Shown: positions 46,122 to 56,765, counted from the first letter of the stretch. The stretch: 64,000 nucleotides of DNA from Mycolicibacter icosiumassiliensis (GCF_900078685.2 NZ_LT546166.1:2200287-2264286); one strand, 5' to 3'. The notes: generated by a model not told the origin, from the letters alone. A program made the numbers and translations.

Positions 46122-46958
46122 ATGGCCGTCGTTACCATGAAGCAGCTGCTGGACAGCGGCGCCCACTTCGGGCATCAGACCCGTCGTTGGAATCCCAAGA
46201 TGAAGCGGTTCATCTTCACCGACCGCAACGGCATCTACATCATCGACTTGCAGCAGACGCTGACCTTCATCGACAAGGCGTACGAGTTCGTGAAGGAGAC
46301 CGTCGCGCACGGCGGGTCCATCATGTTCGTCGGCACCAAGAAGCAGGCGCAGGAGTCGGTCGCGGCCGAGGCCACCCGGGTCGGGATGCCGTATGTCAAC
46401 CAGCGCTGGCTGGGCGGCATGCTCACCAACTTCTCCACCGTGCACAAGCGTCTGCAGCGCCTCAAGGAACTCGAGGCCATGGAGCAGACCGGCGGCTTCG
46501 AGGGGCGCACCAAGAAGGAAATCTTGATGCTGACCCGCGAGAAGAACAAGCTGGAGCGCAGCCTCGGCGGTATCCGCGACATGGCCAAGGTGCCGTCGGC
46601 CGTCTGGGTCGTCGACACCAACAAGGAGCACATCGCCGTCGGCGAGGCCCGCAAGCTGGGCATCCCGGTCATCGCGATCCTGGACACCAACTGCGACCCC
46701 GACCTGGTCGACTACCCGATCCCGGGCAATGACGACGCGATCCGCTCGGCGGCTCTGCTGACCAAGGTCATCGCCTCCGCGGTGGCCGAGGGGCTGCAGG
46801 CCCGGGCAGGTCAGGGCAACGGCGAGGGCAAGGCTGCGGCCGAAGCGGTTGAGCCGCTGGCCGAGTGGGAGCAGGAGCTGCTGGCGGGCGCCACCACCTC
46901 TGCACCCGACGCCGAGGCCGCAGCTGCCGGCGCCGAAACCACCACCGACGCATCGTAG
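46122..46958 (+). CDS. rpsB: 30S ribosomal protein S2
   Basis: 278 residues. [50 protein letters not shown] and [19 protein letters not shown] are diagnostic. The Ala/Glu-rich tail is usual in mycobacteria. ATG 46122 sits 11 nt after AAGGA; an out-of-frame ATG at 46112 is rejected. Confidence 0.97.
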   Translation: MAVVTMKQLLDSGAHFGHQTRRWNPKMKRFIFTDRNGIYIIDLQQTLTFIDKAYEFVKETVAHGGSIMFVGTKKQAQESVAAEATRVGMPYVNQRWLGGMLTNFSTVHKRLQRLKELEAMEQTGGFEGRTKKEILMLTREKNKLERSLGGIRDMAKVPSAVWVVDTNKEHIAVGEARKLGIPVIAILDTNCDPDLVDYPIPGNDDAIRSAALLTKVIASAVAEGLQARAGQGNGEGKAAAEAVEPLAEWEQELLAGATTSAPDAEAAAAGAETTTDAS

Positions 46959-46973
46959 GAAAGGCACACAACA

Positions 46974-47801
46974 GTGGGGAACTACACCGCTGCCGACGTT
47001 AAGCGGCTTCGGGAGCTCACCGGCTCAGGCATGATGGACTGCAAGAATGCGCTGGCCGAGAGCGACGGCGACTTCGACAAGGCCGTCGAGGTGCTGCGCA
47101 TCAAGGGCGCCAAGGACGTCGGCAAGCGCGCCGAGCGTGCCACCGCCGAAGGTCTGGTCGCTGCCAAGGGTGGCGCCCTGATCGAGCTGAACTCCGAGAC
47201 CGACTTCGTCGCCAAGAACGACGAGTTCAAGACGCTCGCCGACGAGGTCGTCACCGCCGCCGCGGCGGCCAAGACCTCCGATGTCGAGGAGCTCAAGAGC
47301 GCCAAGATCGGTGACCGCACCGTCGGTGAGGCCATCGAGGCGCTGTCGGCCAAGATCGGCGAGAAGCTCGAACTGCGCCGGGTCGCCTACTTCGACGGCA
47401 CCGTGGAGACCTACCTGCACAAGCGGGCCTCTGACCTGCCGCCGGCCGTGGGTGTGCTGGTCGAGTACGAGCCGGGTACCGGATCGGAAGGCACAGAGGC
47501 GGCCCACGCGGTGGCGCTGCAGATCGCCGCGCTCAAGGCCAAGTACCTGAGCCGCGACGACGTTCCCGCCGAACTGGTGGCCAACGAGCGCCGCATCGCC
47601 GAAGAGACGGCCAAGGAGGAGGGCAAGCCCGAGGCTGCCCTGCCCAAGATCGTCGAAGGCCGGGTCACCGGCTTCTTCAAGGACGTGGTGCTGCTGGAGC
47701 AGTCGTCGGTCTCCGACTCCAAGAAGAGCGTCAAGGCGCTGCTCGACGAGGCCGGCGTGACCGTGACCCGCTTCGTGCGGTTCGAGGTCGGACAGGCCTA
47801 G
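46974..47801 (+). CDS. tsf: Elongation factor Ts
   Basis: Nucleotide exchange factor for EF-Tu. 275 residues; [27 protein letters not shown] and [11 protein letters not shown] are diagnostic. The GTG start lies 15 nt after rpsB, in the conserved rpsB-tsf operon. A strong terminator follows. Confidence 0.97.
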   Translation: MGNYTAADVKRLRELTGSGMMDCKNALAESDGDFDKAVEVLRIKGAKDVGKRAERATAEGLVAAKGGALIELNSETDFVAKNDEFKTLADEVVTAAAAAKTSDVEELKSAKIGDRTVGEAIEALSAKIGEKLELRRVAYFDGTVETYLHKRASDLPPAVGVLVEYEPGTGSEGTEAAHAVALQIAALKAKYLSRDDVPAELVANERRIAEETAKEEGKPEAALPKIVEGRVTGFFKDVVLLEQSSVSDSKKSVKALLDEAGVTVTRFVRFEVGQA

Positions 47802-47812
47802 TCCCCTTCGCA

Positions 47813-47863
47813 CGAAAATCACCGCCAGCGCCCGTTAATCGGGCCTGGCGGTGATTTTCGTTT
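47813..47863 (+). terminator. Strong hairpin terminator after tsf
   Basis: CGAAAATCACCGCCAG (47813-47828) pairs perfectly with CTGGCGGTGATTTTCG (47845-47860), with inner GCCCG/CGGGC and a short TTAAT loop, followed by TTT. The clearest intrinsic-type terminator in the window, ending the rpsB-tsf transcript. Confidence 0.9.
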
Positions 47864-47895
47864 GGGCGTCACGGACCCGCGCCTGATCCGTCGGA

Positions 47896-47901
47896 TAAGG
47901 T
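47896..47901 (+). promoter_or_regulatory. -10 box for leaderless amiC
   Basis: TAAGGT ends 7 nt before the ATG at 47909; no ribosome site is present. Confidence 0.45.
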
Positions 47902-47908
47902 CACCGGC

Positions 47909-49324
47909 ATGCAACATGTGCACGCCTTCGGCGACGACGCGCTTGGTGACTCCGACACGGTCGGCCTGGTTGAACGTCTCCGATCGGGCGAGGTGTCAGC
48001 CGCCGAGCTGGTCGACGCGGCGATCGCGCGCACCGAAGCGGTCAACCCGCAGCTGAACGGCTTGGCCTACCGGGCTTTCGACCGTGCACGCGAAGCCGCC
48101 CGGCAAGGCGGGCAGTCGGGGTTCTTTCAAGGCGTCCCAACGTTTATCAAGGACAACGTCGACGTCGCCGGGATGCCGACCATGCAGGGCACCGACGCCT
48201 GGCAGCCGCACCCAGCCGCGGCCGACGGCGACTTCGCCAAGCTCTACCGCAGCACCGGGTTGATCCCGCTGGGCAAGACCCAGCTGAGCGAGTTCGGTTT
48301 CAGCGCTTCGGCAGAGCATCCGCGGATCGGCGCGGTACGCAACCCGTGGAACACCGACTACACCGCGGCGGCGTCGTCGTCGGGATCGGCGGCATTCGTT
48401 GCGGCCGGGGTGGTTCCGATCGCGCATGCCAACGACGGCGGCGGATCCATCCGCATTCCCGCGGCCTGCAACGGACTGGTCGGCCTCAAGCCGTCGCGGG
48501 GCCGGCTGCCGTTGGACAAGGACTTGCGTGCCATGCCGGTGCGGATCGTCTTCAACGGGGTGGTGACCCGCTCGGTGCGCGACACCGCCGCCTTTTACGC
48601 AGAGGCGGAACGGATCTCGCGCAACACCAAGCTGGCGCCGATCGGTGACATCCGGGCACCGGGCACTCAGCGCCTGCGGGTAGGGGTGATCACCCAGTCG
48701 ATCGCGCGCGAGACGTCAGCCGAGATGCGCGAGCTGACACTGAAAACGGCGGCGCTGCTCGAAGAACTGGGACACCGCGTCGAGTATCTCGACGGGCCAC
48801 CGGTACCGGCGCACTTCGCCGACGACTTCCTGCTCTACTGGGCGTTTTTGGCGACGGCATTGGTCAAGGGGGGACGGCGGATGTTCGGCCCCACCTTCGA
48901 CCGCACCCGGCTGGACAACCTGACGCTGGGCCTGGATCGCCATGCCACCCGCCATCTCTACCGGCTGCCGTTGGCGGTAGCCCGGCTGGCTTCGGTGCGC
49001 CGGCGGCACACCTCACGGCTGTACAGCGACTACGACGTGGTGCTGACTCCGACGCTGGCCCACGAGACCCCGCGGGTGGGCCACCTGGACCCCACGGCCG
49101 GCTACGAGCAGATCATCGACCGGCTGATGGACTGGGTAGCGTTCACCCCGCTGCAGAATGCCACCGGTGAACCGGCGATCTCGCTGCCGCTGGCCGAATC
49201 CGCGGCCGGATTGCCGGTGGGCATGATGTTCAGCGCCCCCTTGGGGCAGGACGCCCGGCTGCTGGAGCTGGCTTACGAGCTGGAGGCCGCTAAGCCCTGG
49301 CCCACCATTGCCGCCCGGGCCTAG
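47909..49324 (+). CDS. amiC: Amidase (AmiC-like)
   Basis: 471-residue amidase-signature enzyme, syntenic with Rv2888c. Ser-cisSer-Lys triad visible: PTFIKDNVDVAG (Lys), AASSSGSAAFVAAG (cis-Ser) and NDGGGSIRIPAACNGLVGLKPSRGR (nucleophile). It hydrolyses amides; the physiological substrate is unknown. Convergent with the MarR gene, 3 nt apart. Confidence 0.92.
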   Translation: MQHVHAFGDDALGDSDTVGLVERLRSGEVSAAELVDAAIARTEAVNPQLNGLAYRAFDRAREAARQGGQSGFFQGVPTFIKDNVDVAGMPTMQGTDAWQPHPAAADGDFAKLYRSTGLIPLGKTQLSEFGFSASAEHPRIGAVRNPWNTDYTAAASSSGSAAFVAAGVVPIAHANDGGGSIRIPAACNGLVGLKPSRGRLPLDKDLRAMPVRIVFNGVVTRSVRDTAAFYAEAERISRNTKLAPIGDIRAPGTQRLRVGVITQSIARETSAEMRELTLKTAALLEELGHRVEYLDGPPVPAHFADDFLLYWAFLATALVKGGRRMFGPTFDRTRLDNLTLGLDRHATRHLYRLPLAVARLASVRRRHTSRLYSDYDVVLTPTLAHETPRVGHLDPTAGYEQIIDRLMDWVAFTPLQNATGEPAISLPLAESAAGLPVGMMFSAPLGQDARLLELAYELEAAKPWPTIAARA

Positions 49325-49327
49325 TAG

Positions 49328-49747
49328 TCACTCCGCGCCGATTCGCTCCAACATCTGCCGCAGCTGGTGCTGCTCGGCCGCACTCAGCGCAGCCAGCACG
49401 CGACCGTCGGCGACGCGTACGGCATCTTCGGCCTGTTTCAGCAGCTCCCGACCCGCCTCGGTCAAGTTCGCCGGCAGGGCACGCCCGGATGGCACCGACT
49501 CCGGGCGGCTGACCGCGCCACGATTCTCCAACCGGTGCAGCACGGTGTTCATGGCCTGCGGGGTGACGCCGGTGTGACGGGCTAGTTCGGCACTGGAGAG
49601 CCCGGGCCGCAGCGACAGCGCCCGCATGCAGACGAATTCGGGCACCGCCAGCCCCAGCGGTCCGAGTACCGCGGTCACGTGCGGGCGCAGCGCCGAGCTG
49701 ACCCGGTACAGCAGATAGCCCAGCGGAGCAACGTCCACGTCATTCAT
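49328..49747 (-). CDS. MarR family regulator (Rv2887-like)
   Basis: 139-residue MarR protein with HTH SSAELARHTGVTPQAMNTVLHRLE and wing AVSRPESVPSGRALPANLTEAG. Rv2887 in the same position controls xenobiotic-resistance genes in M. tuberculosis. The start codon overlaps a palindromic site (49746-49764), consistent with autoregulation. It is 37 nt downstream of hycE. Confidence 0.88.
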   Translation of the reverse strand: MNDVDVAPLGYLLYRVSSALRPHVTAVLGPLGLAVPEFVCMRALSLRPGLSSAELARHTGVTPQAMNTVLHRLENRGAVSRPESVPSGRALPANLTEAGRELLKQAEDAVRVADGRVLAALSAAEQHQLRQMLERIGAE

Positions 49748-49764
49748 GTCAAGTATCCTGACAT
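49746..49764 (-). promoter_or_regulatory. Palindromic operator at the MarR start
   Basis: ATGTCA-AGTATCC-TGACAT has perfect 6-bp arms and covers the MarR start codon. Likely autoregulatory operator. Confidence 0.6.
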
Positions 49765-49786
49765 ACCAGGTCTTTGCGCTGAGCCG

Positions 49787-51265
49787 CTATAGATCGTTTC
49801 CCGCGTAGGACAGATTGAAGCTCTTATTGGTCAGCGGAAAGTCCGGGACGATGGTGTCGGTCATCGATACCGGCAGCGCGGGCCAGTTGAACCAGGACGG
49901 GTCTACGATTTTCGCGCGGCTGATGACGCCGTCGGCGCCGATCTCCACGCGGTGCACGATGCTGCCGCGCCAGCCTTCGACGATGCCGACCCCGCTGCGC
50001 GGGCGAGTCGGCGCCGGAACCGGCTGTTGGAGATCGATCGGACCGTGGTGATTGTTGATCAGGTTGCGGCACAGGGCCACCGACGCGGCGAACTCATCGC
50101 GGCGAACGGTGTAGCGAGCGAGTACATCGCCGGCGCTCGCCGTCACCTCGGTCACCGGAAGCTCGGTCGTCGGGTGGTCGAGGCGGGCGTCGGTGACCAG
50201 CCCACTGGCCCGAGCCACGTAGCCCAGGGCGCCCATTGCCACGGCGTCGTCGCGATGCAATACCGAGGTGCCGGCGAACCGGTCGTAGATCACCGAGTTG
50301 CCCAACGTCAGCTCGGCGATCTCGGCGATGTCATCGGCCAGGTCCTGCAGCCGGTCCGGGTCCGGAAGTGCTTGCAGCACGACACCTCCGGGGCTGATCG
50401 CCCCGCGCAACAGCCGGTGTCCGGTGACCTGCGCGTTGATGCGCAGCGCAAGTTCGCGGACGCGCTGGGCGTGTGCGTTGGCCAGGCCGAAGCCCACATC
50501 GTTGGCTAGGGCGCCCAGGTCGGCGGCGTGGTTGTAGAGGCGCTCGAGCTCGACCAGCAGTGCGCGCAGTCGGTGCACCGGATCGGGTAGCTCGACGCCG
50601 AGGGCGTCCTCGACGGCCAGGCTGTGGGCCAGCGCGTGGCCGGCCGAGGTGTCACCGCTGATCCGTTCGGCCAGATCGACCGCCGCGACGGCGGCCCGGC
50701 CTTGAAAGAGTCGCTCGATCCCGCGGTGCACAAACCACAGTCGCGCCTTGAGCCGCAACACCGATTCGCCGACGACCGAGAACCGGAAGTGGCCCGGCTC
50801 GATCAGACCGGCGTGTACCGGGCCGACCGGGATCTCATAGACCCCGGCGCCGTCCACGGTCAGGAAGGGAAAATGGTCCGTCGCAACGAAGTCGCCAGGG
50901 GGCCCGGCGTCATTGCGCATCGGATGCCAACCCTGCGGCCAATGCGCATGCCGTACCAGACGGCGCGGCTGCGGGTGATCGACCGGGGTGATCCCGTACA
51001 GATCGAGCATCTCGCGCTCGAATCGGCCGGCCTGAAAGGATAACCGGGCCAGCGACGGGATCGCCGGCTGGTCCGCCGGAACGGTCAGGGTCAGCTCGGT
51101 GCGGCGGTCCGGGCGGCCGGCCAGGAACAGGTACACCACCCGCAGGGTGTCGCCGTCATCGTGGGCGGCCACCAGGGCGAGCCGGAACCCCTCGGCGAGC
51201 AGGGCGATGGCCGCGCCGACGAGTTGACTGTCGGTGACCGGCTGTTCGCGGGTGATCGGGCTCAT
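49787..51265 (-). CDS. hycE: HycE-like large subunit of an energy-converting-hydrogenase-related complex
   Basis: 492 residues: an N-terminal NuoC-like part (SFQAGRFEREMLDLYGITPVDHP) fused to a NuoD/hydrogenase-large-subunit part. The Ni-Fe ligands are gone: the usual RxCGxC is RISGDT (201-206) and the C-terminal DPCxxC is DPSWFN (455-460). So the protein cannot bind Ni-Fe as in formate hydrogenlyase, despite the inherited name (homologue of Rv0087). It likely serves in a complex-I-like redox or ion-pumping machine. Last gene of the operon, overlapping hycQ by one base (TGATG). Confidence 0.88.
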   Translation of the reverse strand: MSPITREQPVTDSQLVGAAIALLAEGFRLALVAAHDDGDTLRVVYLFLAGRPDRRTELTLTVPADQPAIPSLARLSFQAGRFEREMLDLYGITPVDHPQPRRLVRHAHWPQGWHPMRNDAGPPGDFVATDHFPFLTVDGAGVYEIPVGPVHAGLIEPGHFRFSVVGESVLRLKARLWFVHRGIERLFQGRAAVAAVDLAERISGDTSAGHALAHSLAVEDALGVELPDPVHRLRALLVELERLYNHAADLGALANDVGFGLANAHAQRVRELALRINAQVTGHRLLRGAISPGGVVLQALPDPDRLQDLADDIAEIAELTLGNSVIYDRFAGTSVLHRDDAVAMGALGYVARASGLVTDARLDHPTTELPVTEVTASAGDVLARYTVRRDEFAASVALCRNLINNHHGPIDLQQPVPAPTRPRSGVGIVEGWRGSIVHRVEIGADGVISRAKIVDPSWFNWPALPVSMTDTIVPDFPLTNKSFNLSYAGNDL

Positions 51266-52731
51266 CAGCGGACTCCGAGTTGGCTTGCGGCGCTTGTGAA
51301 CAAGTCGGTCAGCGGGCCGGCGGTGATCCCGAGGGCGAGCGAGAGCAGCACCCCGGCCACCAAAGCGCCCGCAACGGTCACCGGCACCCGGATCGCCGGA
51401 CTGCCGGCGTCCGGGGTGCCCAGCAGCAGCCGGCCGGAGTTGCGCAGCAGGGCGGCGAACGCCACCACCAGTGCCACCAGTGCCAGACCCAGGGCCCACG
51501 CCAGTCGCGCATCGGCCAGCGAGATCGCGATCGCCACCTCGCTGGCGAACATCGCGAACGGCGGCAACCCGAGCAGAATCACCATCCCGGCCGCGAAGGC
51601 GCCGCCGACCAACCGGGACCTGCCGAGTACCGCGGTGATCTCGCCGATCGCCGTGGTGCCGTGTGCGGCCTGCAGCTGTCCGCCGGCCAGGAACAGCACC
51701 GTCTTGCCGACGCCGTGCGCCAGGACATGCAGCAGCAGTGCGGTGATCGCCAGCTGGGTGCCGGCAGCCGCGGCGACCGCGATCAGGCCCATCGTCTCCA
51801 TCGATGAATAGGCCAGCATCCGTTTGAGATCGGTCGTGATGGTGAGCAGCAGCGCAGCGATCAGCAGCGTCACCAGACCGGCGGCCAGCAGTGCAGTCCG
51901 CAGAAACACCGGGCCTACCGCGGCATCGATGATCGGCTTGATCCGGATCAGCACCGAGAACGCGACGGACAGCAGCACCCCGCTCATCAACGCCGAAACC
52001 GGAGCGGGGGCCTGGCTGTGCGCATCGGCGAGCCAGGTGTGAAACGGCGCCAGTCCCATCTTGGCGCCGTAGCCGATCAGCAGCAGCGCGCCGGCCAACC
52101 GGGTGACCGCCGGGTCGAGGCCACCGGCATGGGCGGCGAGCACGTCGAGGTCCAGCGCGTCCGCACCGCCAGCCCCGGCATGCAGCGCGGCGAAATGCAG
52201 CAACACGGTGCCCAGGAACGCGATCGTGATGCCCACCGAACACACCATGACGTACTTCCAGGTGGCCTCCAGGGCGGCCCGGCTGCGGCGGTGCCCGACC
52301 AGAAACGCGGTGACCACCGTGGTGGCCTCCACCGCGATCCACACCACGCCGATGTTGTTGGCCGACACCGCAAGAGCCATCGCCGCCAAGAACGCCGGTG
52401 TCAAGATGCCGTACAACCGTGCGCCACCCTCATCGGTGTGCCCATCCGCCAATTCGGCATCCACGTAGCCGATGCTCGCCCAGGTGGCCAGGCTGCCGAC
52501 CACACCGATGACGATCAGCATGGTCACCGACAATGCGTCGGCCCGCAACAGTCCGTCCAACGCCAGATGGGCCTGGTCGCCGATCTGAAAGGCCAGGGCG
52601 ACACCGCATCCGAGGATGGTCAGCGCCGAGATCACCGTGACGGCGGCGCTGACCCGGCGCCAGCCGAGTATCACCGAGCACAGCGCGGCCAGCACCGGTG
52701 CCAGCAGCGGAAGCAGAATCAGCAGTGTCAT
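51265..52731 (-). CDS. hycQ: HycQ-like membrane subunit (NuoN/MrpD family)
   Basis: 488 residues, about 13 transmembrane helices. Antiporter-like subunit features: AVEATTVVTAFLVGHR (Glu in TM5 context), GAKMGLAPFHTWLADAHSQAPAPVSALMSG (Lys and His of the channel), DLKRMLAYSSMETMG, LAHGVGKTVLFLAGG. Homologue of Rv0086. One-base TGATG overlaps on both sides show translational coupling. Confidence 0.9.
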   Translation of the reverse strand: MTLLILLPLLAPVLAALCSVILGWRRVSAAVTVISALTILGCGVALAFQIGDQAHLALDGLLRADALSVTMLIVIGVVGSLATWASIGYVDAELADGHTDEGGARLYGILTPAFLAAMALAVSANNIGVVWIAVEATTVVTAFLVGHRRSRAALEATWKYVMVCSVGITIAFLGTVLLHFAALHAGAGGADALDLDVLAAHAGGLDPAVTRLAGALLLIGYGAKMGLAPFHTWLADAHSQAPAPVSALMSGVLLSVAFSVLIRIKPIIDAAVGPVFLRTALLAAGLVTLLIAALLLTITTDLKRMLAYSSMETMGLIAVAAAAGTQLAITALLLHVLAHGVGKTVLFLAGGQLQAAHGTTAIGEITAVLGRSRLVGGAFAAGMVILLGLPPFAMFASEVAIAISLADARLAWALGLALVALVVAFAALLRNSGRLLLGTPDAGSPAIRVPVTVAGALVAGVLLSLALGITAGPLTDLFTSAASQLGVR

Positions 52732-53387
52732 CAGTCGCGTAGCTCCCGCAACAGGTCCAGGTCCACCCCGCCAAAGGCGTTGCGTAGCTGTCCGGTCAGC
52801 ACACCGAGCACGATCAGCACGAACAGCACGTCGAGCGAGGCGCCGAGTTCCACGATCAGCGGAACACCGGCCGTCAGCAGGAACGCGGTCGCAGCGATTC
52901 CGTTGTCCAGCATCAGCAGCCCGACCGCCTGGGAGATGGCGTGACGGCGGGTCGCCATGATGAACAGCGCGATCAGCACCGTCGCGATGGCCGCCGGGGC
53001 GGCGTTGGTTGAGGTACTGGGCGCCAGCGCTACTACTGGTTGGGCGATGGTGAATGCCGCGACCACCAGCGCGGTGACCATCAGCAGCGAGGCGGTGGTG
53101 CTGACCAGGGGAGCGGACTCCCGGCGTTCTTGGCGTTCGGCGCCCAATGCCCGCTGCAGCAGCCATGGCAGCAAGACCGCGCGGACCGCGAGCACGCCGA
53201 GGCCCACGAGGAGCAGAGCTCGATCATGTTCGTGCACACCGCGAATCACCGGGATGGCGGCCAGCGCGACACCCTGGGCAACGAGCAGCCGGCGTACGAC
53301 TACCGACAGATCCCGGTGCCAGACCGCCAGCACCGCAGCCAGCAGCACGCCACCGGCAGCCAGGTCCAGCATGTTGACGTAGGTCAT
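52731..53387 (-). CDS. hycP: HycP-like membrane subunit (HyfE/NuoK-like)
   Basis: 218 residues with about six transmembrane helices; C-terminal [23 protein letters not shown] and [16 protein letters not shown] match HyfE-type subunits. Homologue of Rv0085. Overlaps hycD by 4 nt (ATGA). Confidence 0.88.
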   Translation of the reverse strand: MTYVNMLDLAAGGVLLAAVLAVWHRDLSVVVRRLLVAQGVALAAIPVIRGVHEHDRALLLVGLGVLAVRAVLLPWLLQRALGAERQERRESAPLVSTTASLLMVTALVVAAFTIAQPVVALAPSTSTNAAPAAIATVLIALFIMATRRHAISQAVGLLMLDNGIAATAFLLTAGVPLIVELGASLDVLFVLIVLGVLTGQLRNAFGGVDLDLLRELRD

Positions 53388-54346
53388 CCGGCCGCTCCCG
53401 TGAAGAAGTTCGCCGCCGTCACGGCCAGTAGCGCCAGCACGAAGGACCCGGCGAGTAATTCCGGAACCCGAAACAGCCGCAGCTTGGCGAGGAAGACCTC
53501 CACGGCGGCCATGATTGTGGCCAGCACGGCCACTTTGAGCCCGATCGCGCCGGCGCCGACGATCACGTCGAGCGCGCTGGGGTCCGCGCCCGCGATACCC
53601 CAGGGAAAGAACAGGTTTGCCAGCAGCGCCAACAACACCGTCAGCCGCATGCCGCTCGCCCACTCGACCATGGCCAGCTTGGGGCCGGCATATTCGAGCA
53701 CCATGGCCTCGTGCACCATGGTCAGCTCCAGGTGGGTGGATGGGTTGTCCACCGGCAGCCGGCCGGTCTCGGCGACGATCACGATGACCAGCGCGACGAA
53801 CGCCAGCGCGCTCGCCAGTGAGATCACCTGGCCGGGATGGTCGCTGGTGTTGCCGACGATGGCCCCGAGGTTGGCTGAGTTCGCCGGGATGGACAGGGCG
53901 AACACCGCCACCAGGATGGTCGGTTCCACCAGGGCCGCGATGGTGATCTCGCGGCTGGCGCCCATTCCGCCGAAGGCGGTCGCGGTGTCGATGCCGGCCA
54001 AGGTCAGCGCCACCGTGCCCAGGAACAGCAGGCCCACCACGGTGATCAGGTCGGCGATCGGGTCCAGCGGCGAACCGGTGGCCACCAGGGGTGCGGCGGC
54101 GACGATGACCAGGGTGGTGGCAGCCAGCGCGGCCGGCGCAGCGGCGAACACCCAGGTGGTGCCGAGCGGCTTGAGGTTCTGTTTGCCCAGCAGTTTGCGG
54201 ATGTCACGCCACGGTTGCCAGATCCCGGCCCCGGTGCGGCCCTCGGCGCGGGCTCGGACCTGGCGCATCAGGCCGATCACCAGTGGGGCGCCTGCGATGA
54301 CGCCGGCGACCTGCACGAAGCCCGCCAGGCATGTCAGTGCGTTCAT
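53384..54346 (-). CDS. hycD: HycD-like membrane subunit (NuoH family)
   Basis: 320 residues, eight or so transmembrane helices. NuoH/HyfC landmarks: [62 protein letters not shown]. This subunit couples the redox module to the membrane arm. Homologue of Rv0084; ATGA overlaps with both neighbours. Confidence 0.92.
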   Translation of the reverse strand: MNALTCLAGFVQVAGVIAGAPLVIGLMRQVRARAEGRTGAGIWQPWRDIRKLLGKQNLKPLGTTWVFAAAPAALAATTLVIVAAAPLVATGSPLDPIADLITVVGLLFLGTVALTLAGIDTATAFGGMGASREITIAALVEPTILVAVFALSIPANSANLGAIVGNTSDHPGQVISLASALAFVALVIVIVAETGRLPVDNPSTHLELTMVHEAMVLEYAGPKLAMVEWASGMRLTVLLALLANLFFPWGIAGADPSALDVIVGAGAIGLKVAVLATIMAAVEVFLAKLRLFRVPELLAGSFVLALLAVTAANFFTGAAG

Positions 54347-56289
54347 CGCGCCACCAACATGGCGATCAGCACTCCCACCGCACCGTAGGCCAGGTAGAGG
54401 TGCACGCTGCCGGTGTGGGCGCGGCGCACCAGCTGGGCGGCGGCGGCCACGCCCGTCAGCAGCGGGGCATACCAGCGGTCTTCCACGACATCGGCTACTC
54501 GAGCCCGGTAGGCGATCCGGTCCACGTAGTAGCTCGACGGAGCTTGGCGGGTCACTTCGACGGCGGTGTCGGCGTGCAGCACGTCGTCGAAAACCTGCTG
54601 TAGCGGCTGGGCGAATGACGTCGCGGTGTATTGCATGCGCGGGCTCAGATCGTCTGCGCCGCAGGCCCACAGCGGCACCGTGGCGGTGGCCGGCCGCTGC
54701 CGTGCCCGCCAGCGGGAACCGATCAACACCACCACGACGGCGGCGGCCAGAACGGCGGCCAGCAGGCCGGGGGACATGGAGGCGTCCAGCCCGGGAATGC
54801 GCAGGTAGGTTCCGAGCGCCGGGGCTGCCCCCGACACCGGCAGTGTGTCGAGCACCCGGTGCAACGTTGGGCCGACGGCGGCCGGTGCGACGGCCAGCAC
54901 CAGGCAGGCCAGTGCGGCCAGCGTCATCCCGGCGAGCATCGTGGTGGGCGCTTCCCGGGCCGCCGCTGCGGCATCGCTGCGTGGCCGGGCCAGGAACCCG
55001 ATGCCGAACGCCTTGACCATGGCCGCCACTCCCAAGCCGGCGGTCAGCGCGATCGCACCCACGGCCAGCGGTGTCACCAGGGTGATCGTGAGGTCGTGGT
55101 CGGCTCGGGCGTGCATCAGCGACTGGATCAGCAGCCATTCGCTGACGAAACCCGCTCCCAGCGGCAGGCCGGCGGCCCCGAGCGCAGCGATTCCGAACAG
55201 CGCTGTGGTGCCAGGCATTCGGCGGGCCAGCCCGCCGAGCCGATCCAGGTCGCGCAAGCCGGTGGCGGCCAGCACCGACCCGGCGGACAGGAAGCCGAGG
55301 CTCTTGAACGCACCGTGCGCGAGCAGGTGCAGCAGCGCCGCAACCGCGGCAACGGCTGCGGCATCGCGTGAACCCGCGCCCGACAACAACATCGCCGCAC
55401 CCAGGGCCAGCGTGATCAGCCCGATGTTCTCCGTCGTCGAATACGCCAGCAGCCGTTTGAGATCGGTTGCCACCGACGCCTGCAGCACTCCGTAGAGCGC
55501 CGATGCGCCTCCGGCGATCAGCAGCGTCAGGCCCCACCACCGCGGTCCGGGCCCGAGCAGCTGGATGTCGATGCGGATGATCCCGTAGATGCCGAGGTTG
55601 ACCATGGCGGCACTGAGCAACGCCGAGACCGGGCTGGGTGCCTCCGGGTGTGCCCTGGGCAGCCACGCGTGTAGGGGGAGCAGTCCGGCTTTGGAGCCGA
55701 AGCCGATCAGGGTCAACACGAACACCGTGTTGCGCACGGGATCGGGCAGCGCGCCGATACCGCCGAAGTCGTCGCCGGCGTGGGCGGCCAGCACCACTAG
55801 TCCCAACAGCAGCGAGACGAAGCCCAACTGGGTCATCACCGCATAGATCAGCGCGGCCGAACGCACCTCGCTGCGCTGTTGATCGGTGAGCACCAACACC
55901 AGCGACGTCAGCGCCATCAATTCCCAGGCAAGCAAGAACGTCGTCACCGATCCTGCCGCCGGAACCGCCAGCAGGGTGGCGACAAACACGGGCAGGGTCA
56001 GCAGCGGGACCGCGCCGTATCGCTCGTGGCGTGCGTAGCCGATCCAATACAGCCCAGCGGCCACGGCCACCGCACCGGTCAGCGCCATGAAGAATCCGCC
56101 GAGCGGATCGATGCGCAGCTGCACACCCAGCAGCGGCACCAGCCAGTCGATGCGAATCGCGGGAACGGTGCCGAACACGCCGGCCAGGCCGATGCCGACG
56201 CCGGCCGCGCCGATCCCGGCCGTGGCGGTACCGCTGAGGGCCGCCGGAAGCCCTTGGTGGTGGGGGGCCGAAGCCGTCAGCGTGCTCAC
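54343..56289 (-). CDS. HyfB-like membrane subunit (NuoL/MrpA family, Rv0083-like)
   Basis: 648 residues, about 16 transmembrane helices. Ion-channel motifs: LLAWELMALTSLVLVL (Glu), GFGSKAGLLPLHAWLPRAHPEAPSPVSALLSAAMV, DLKRLLAYSTTENIGL, LAHGAFKSLGFLSAG. GTG 56289 overlaps the stop of the upstream Fe-S gene by GTGA; the longer frame to 56442 runs across that gene and is rejected. Confidence 0.9.
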   Translation of the reverse strand: MSTLTASAPHHQGLPAALSGTATAGIGAAGVGIGLAGVFGTVPAIRIDWLVPLLGVQLRIDPLGGFFMALTGAVAVAAGLYWIGYARHERYGAVPLLTLPVFVATLLAVPAAGSVTTFLLAWELMALTSLVLVLTDQQRSEVRSAALIYAVMTQLGFVSLLLGLVVLAAHAGDDFGGIGALPDPVRNTVFVLTLIGFGSKAGLLPLHAWLPRAHPEAPSPVSALLSAAMVNLGIYGIIRIDIQLLGPGPRWWGLTLLIAGGASALYGVLQASVATDLKRLLAYSTTENIGLITLALGAAMLLSGAGSRDAAAVAAVAALLHLLAHGAFKSLGFLSAGSVLAATGLRDLDRLGGLARRMPGTTALFGIAALGAAGLPLGAGFVSEWLLIQSLMHARADHDLTITLVTPLAVGAIALTAGLGVAAMVKAFGIGFLARPRSDAAAAAREAPTTMLAGMTLAALACLVLAVAPAAVGPTLHRVLDTLPVSGAAPALGTYLRIPGLDASMSPGLLAAVLAAAVVVVLIGSRWRARQRPATATVPLWACGADDLSPRMQYTATSFAQPLQQVFDDVLHADTAVEVTRQAPSSYYVDRIAYRARVADVVEDRWYAPLLTGVAAAAQLVRRAHTGSVHLYLAYGAVGVLIAMLVAR

Positions 56290-56765
56290 CGGCCGGTCAC
56301 CGACCGCAGCGCGGCGAGGATCTGCTCGGGCGTCGGCGGACATCCGGGAATTTCGACATCGACCGGAACCACCTCGCCGACCGCCCCCACGGTGGCGTAC
56401 GACTGCGCGAACACCCCGCGGTTGAGGGCACAGTCCCCGCACGCGATGACTTTGCGGGGCTGCGGGGTGGCCGCCAGGGTGTTGCGCAGCGGCTCGGCCA
56501 TATTGCGGGTGACCACCCCGGTGACCAGCAGGGCGTCGGCATGACGCGGCGAGGCCACGAGCCGGGCGCCGAATCGCTCGGCGTCATAGACCGGGCTGAA
56601 AGCCCCGCCGATCTCGATCTCGCAACCGTTGCACGATCCGGCGTCGACATGGCGGATCTGCAATGACCCCGTCACGCCTGCCGGTGGGTCGGTGGCGGCC
56701 GGTGGGCGGTCTTCAGCCGGTTCGGTGATGCGGCCCAGCGCACGGATTCTGGTGAGCCAGCTCAT
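56286..56765 (-). CDS. NuoB/hydrogenase small-subunit-like Fe-S protein (Rv0082-like)
   Basis: 159 residues binding one [4Fe-4S] cluster: C45 and C48 in SCNGCEIEI, C112 in ACGDCALN and C142 in GCPPTPEQI, all present. It would pass electrons to or from the HycE-like subunit. Its ATG overlaps the stop of the regulator gene (ATGA). Confidence 0.9.
   Translation of the reverse strand: MSWLTRIRALGRITEPAEDRPPAATDPPAGVTGSLQIRHVDAGSCNGCEIEIGGAFSPVYDAERFGARLVASPRHADALLVTGVVTRNMAEPLRNTLAATPQPRKVIACGDCALNRGVFAQSYATVGAVGEVVPVDVEIPGCPPTPEQILAALRSVTGR

Noticed and set aside
49787..52342. An 851-residue HycE fusion
   Set aside because: Upstream half is the shadow of hycQ; hycE starts at 51265 with a TGATG overlap.
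53384..56047. An 887-residue HycD fusion
   Set aside because: Upstream part is an off-frame reading of the HyfB-like gene; HycD starts at 54346.
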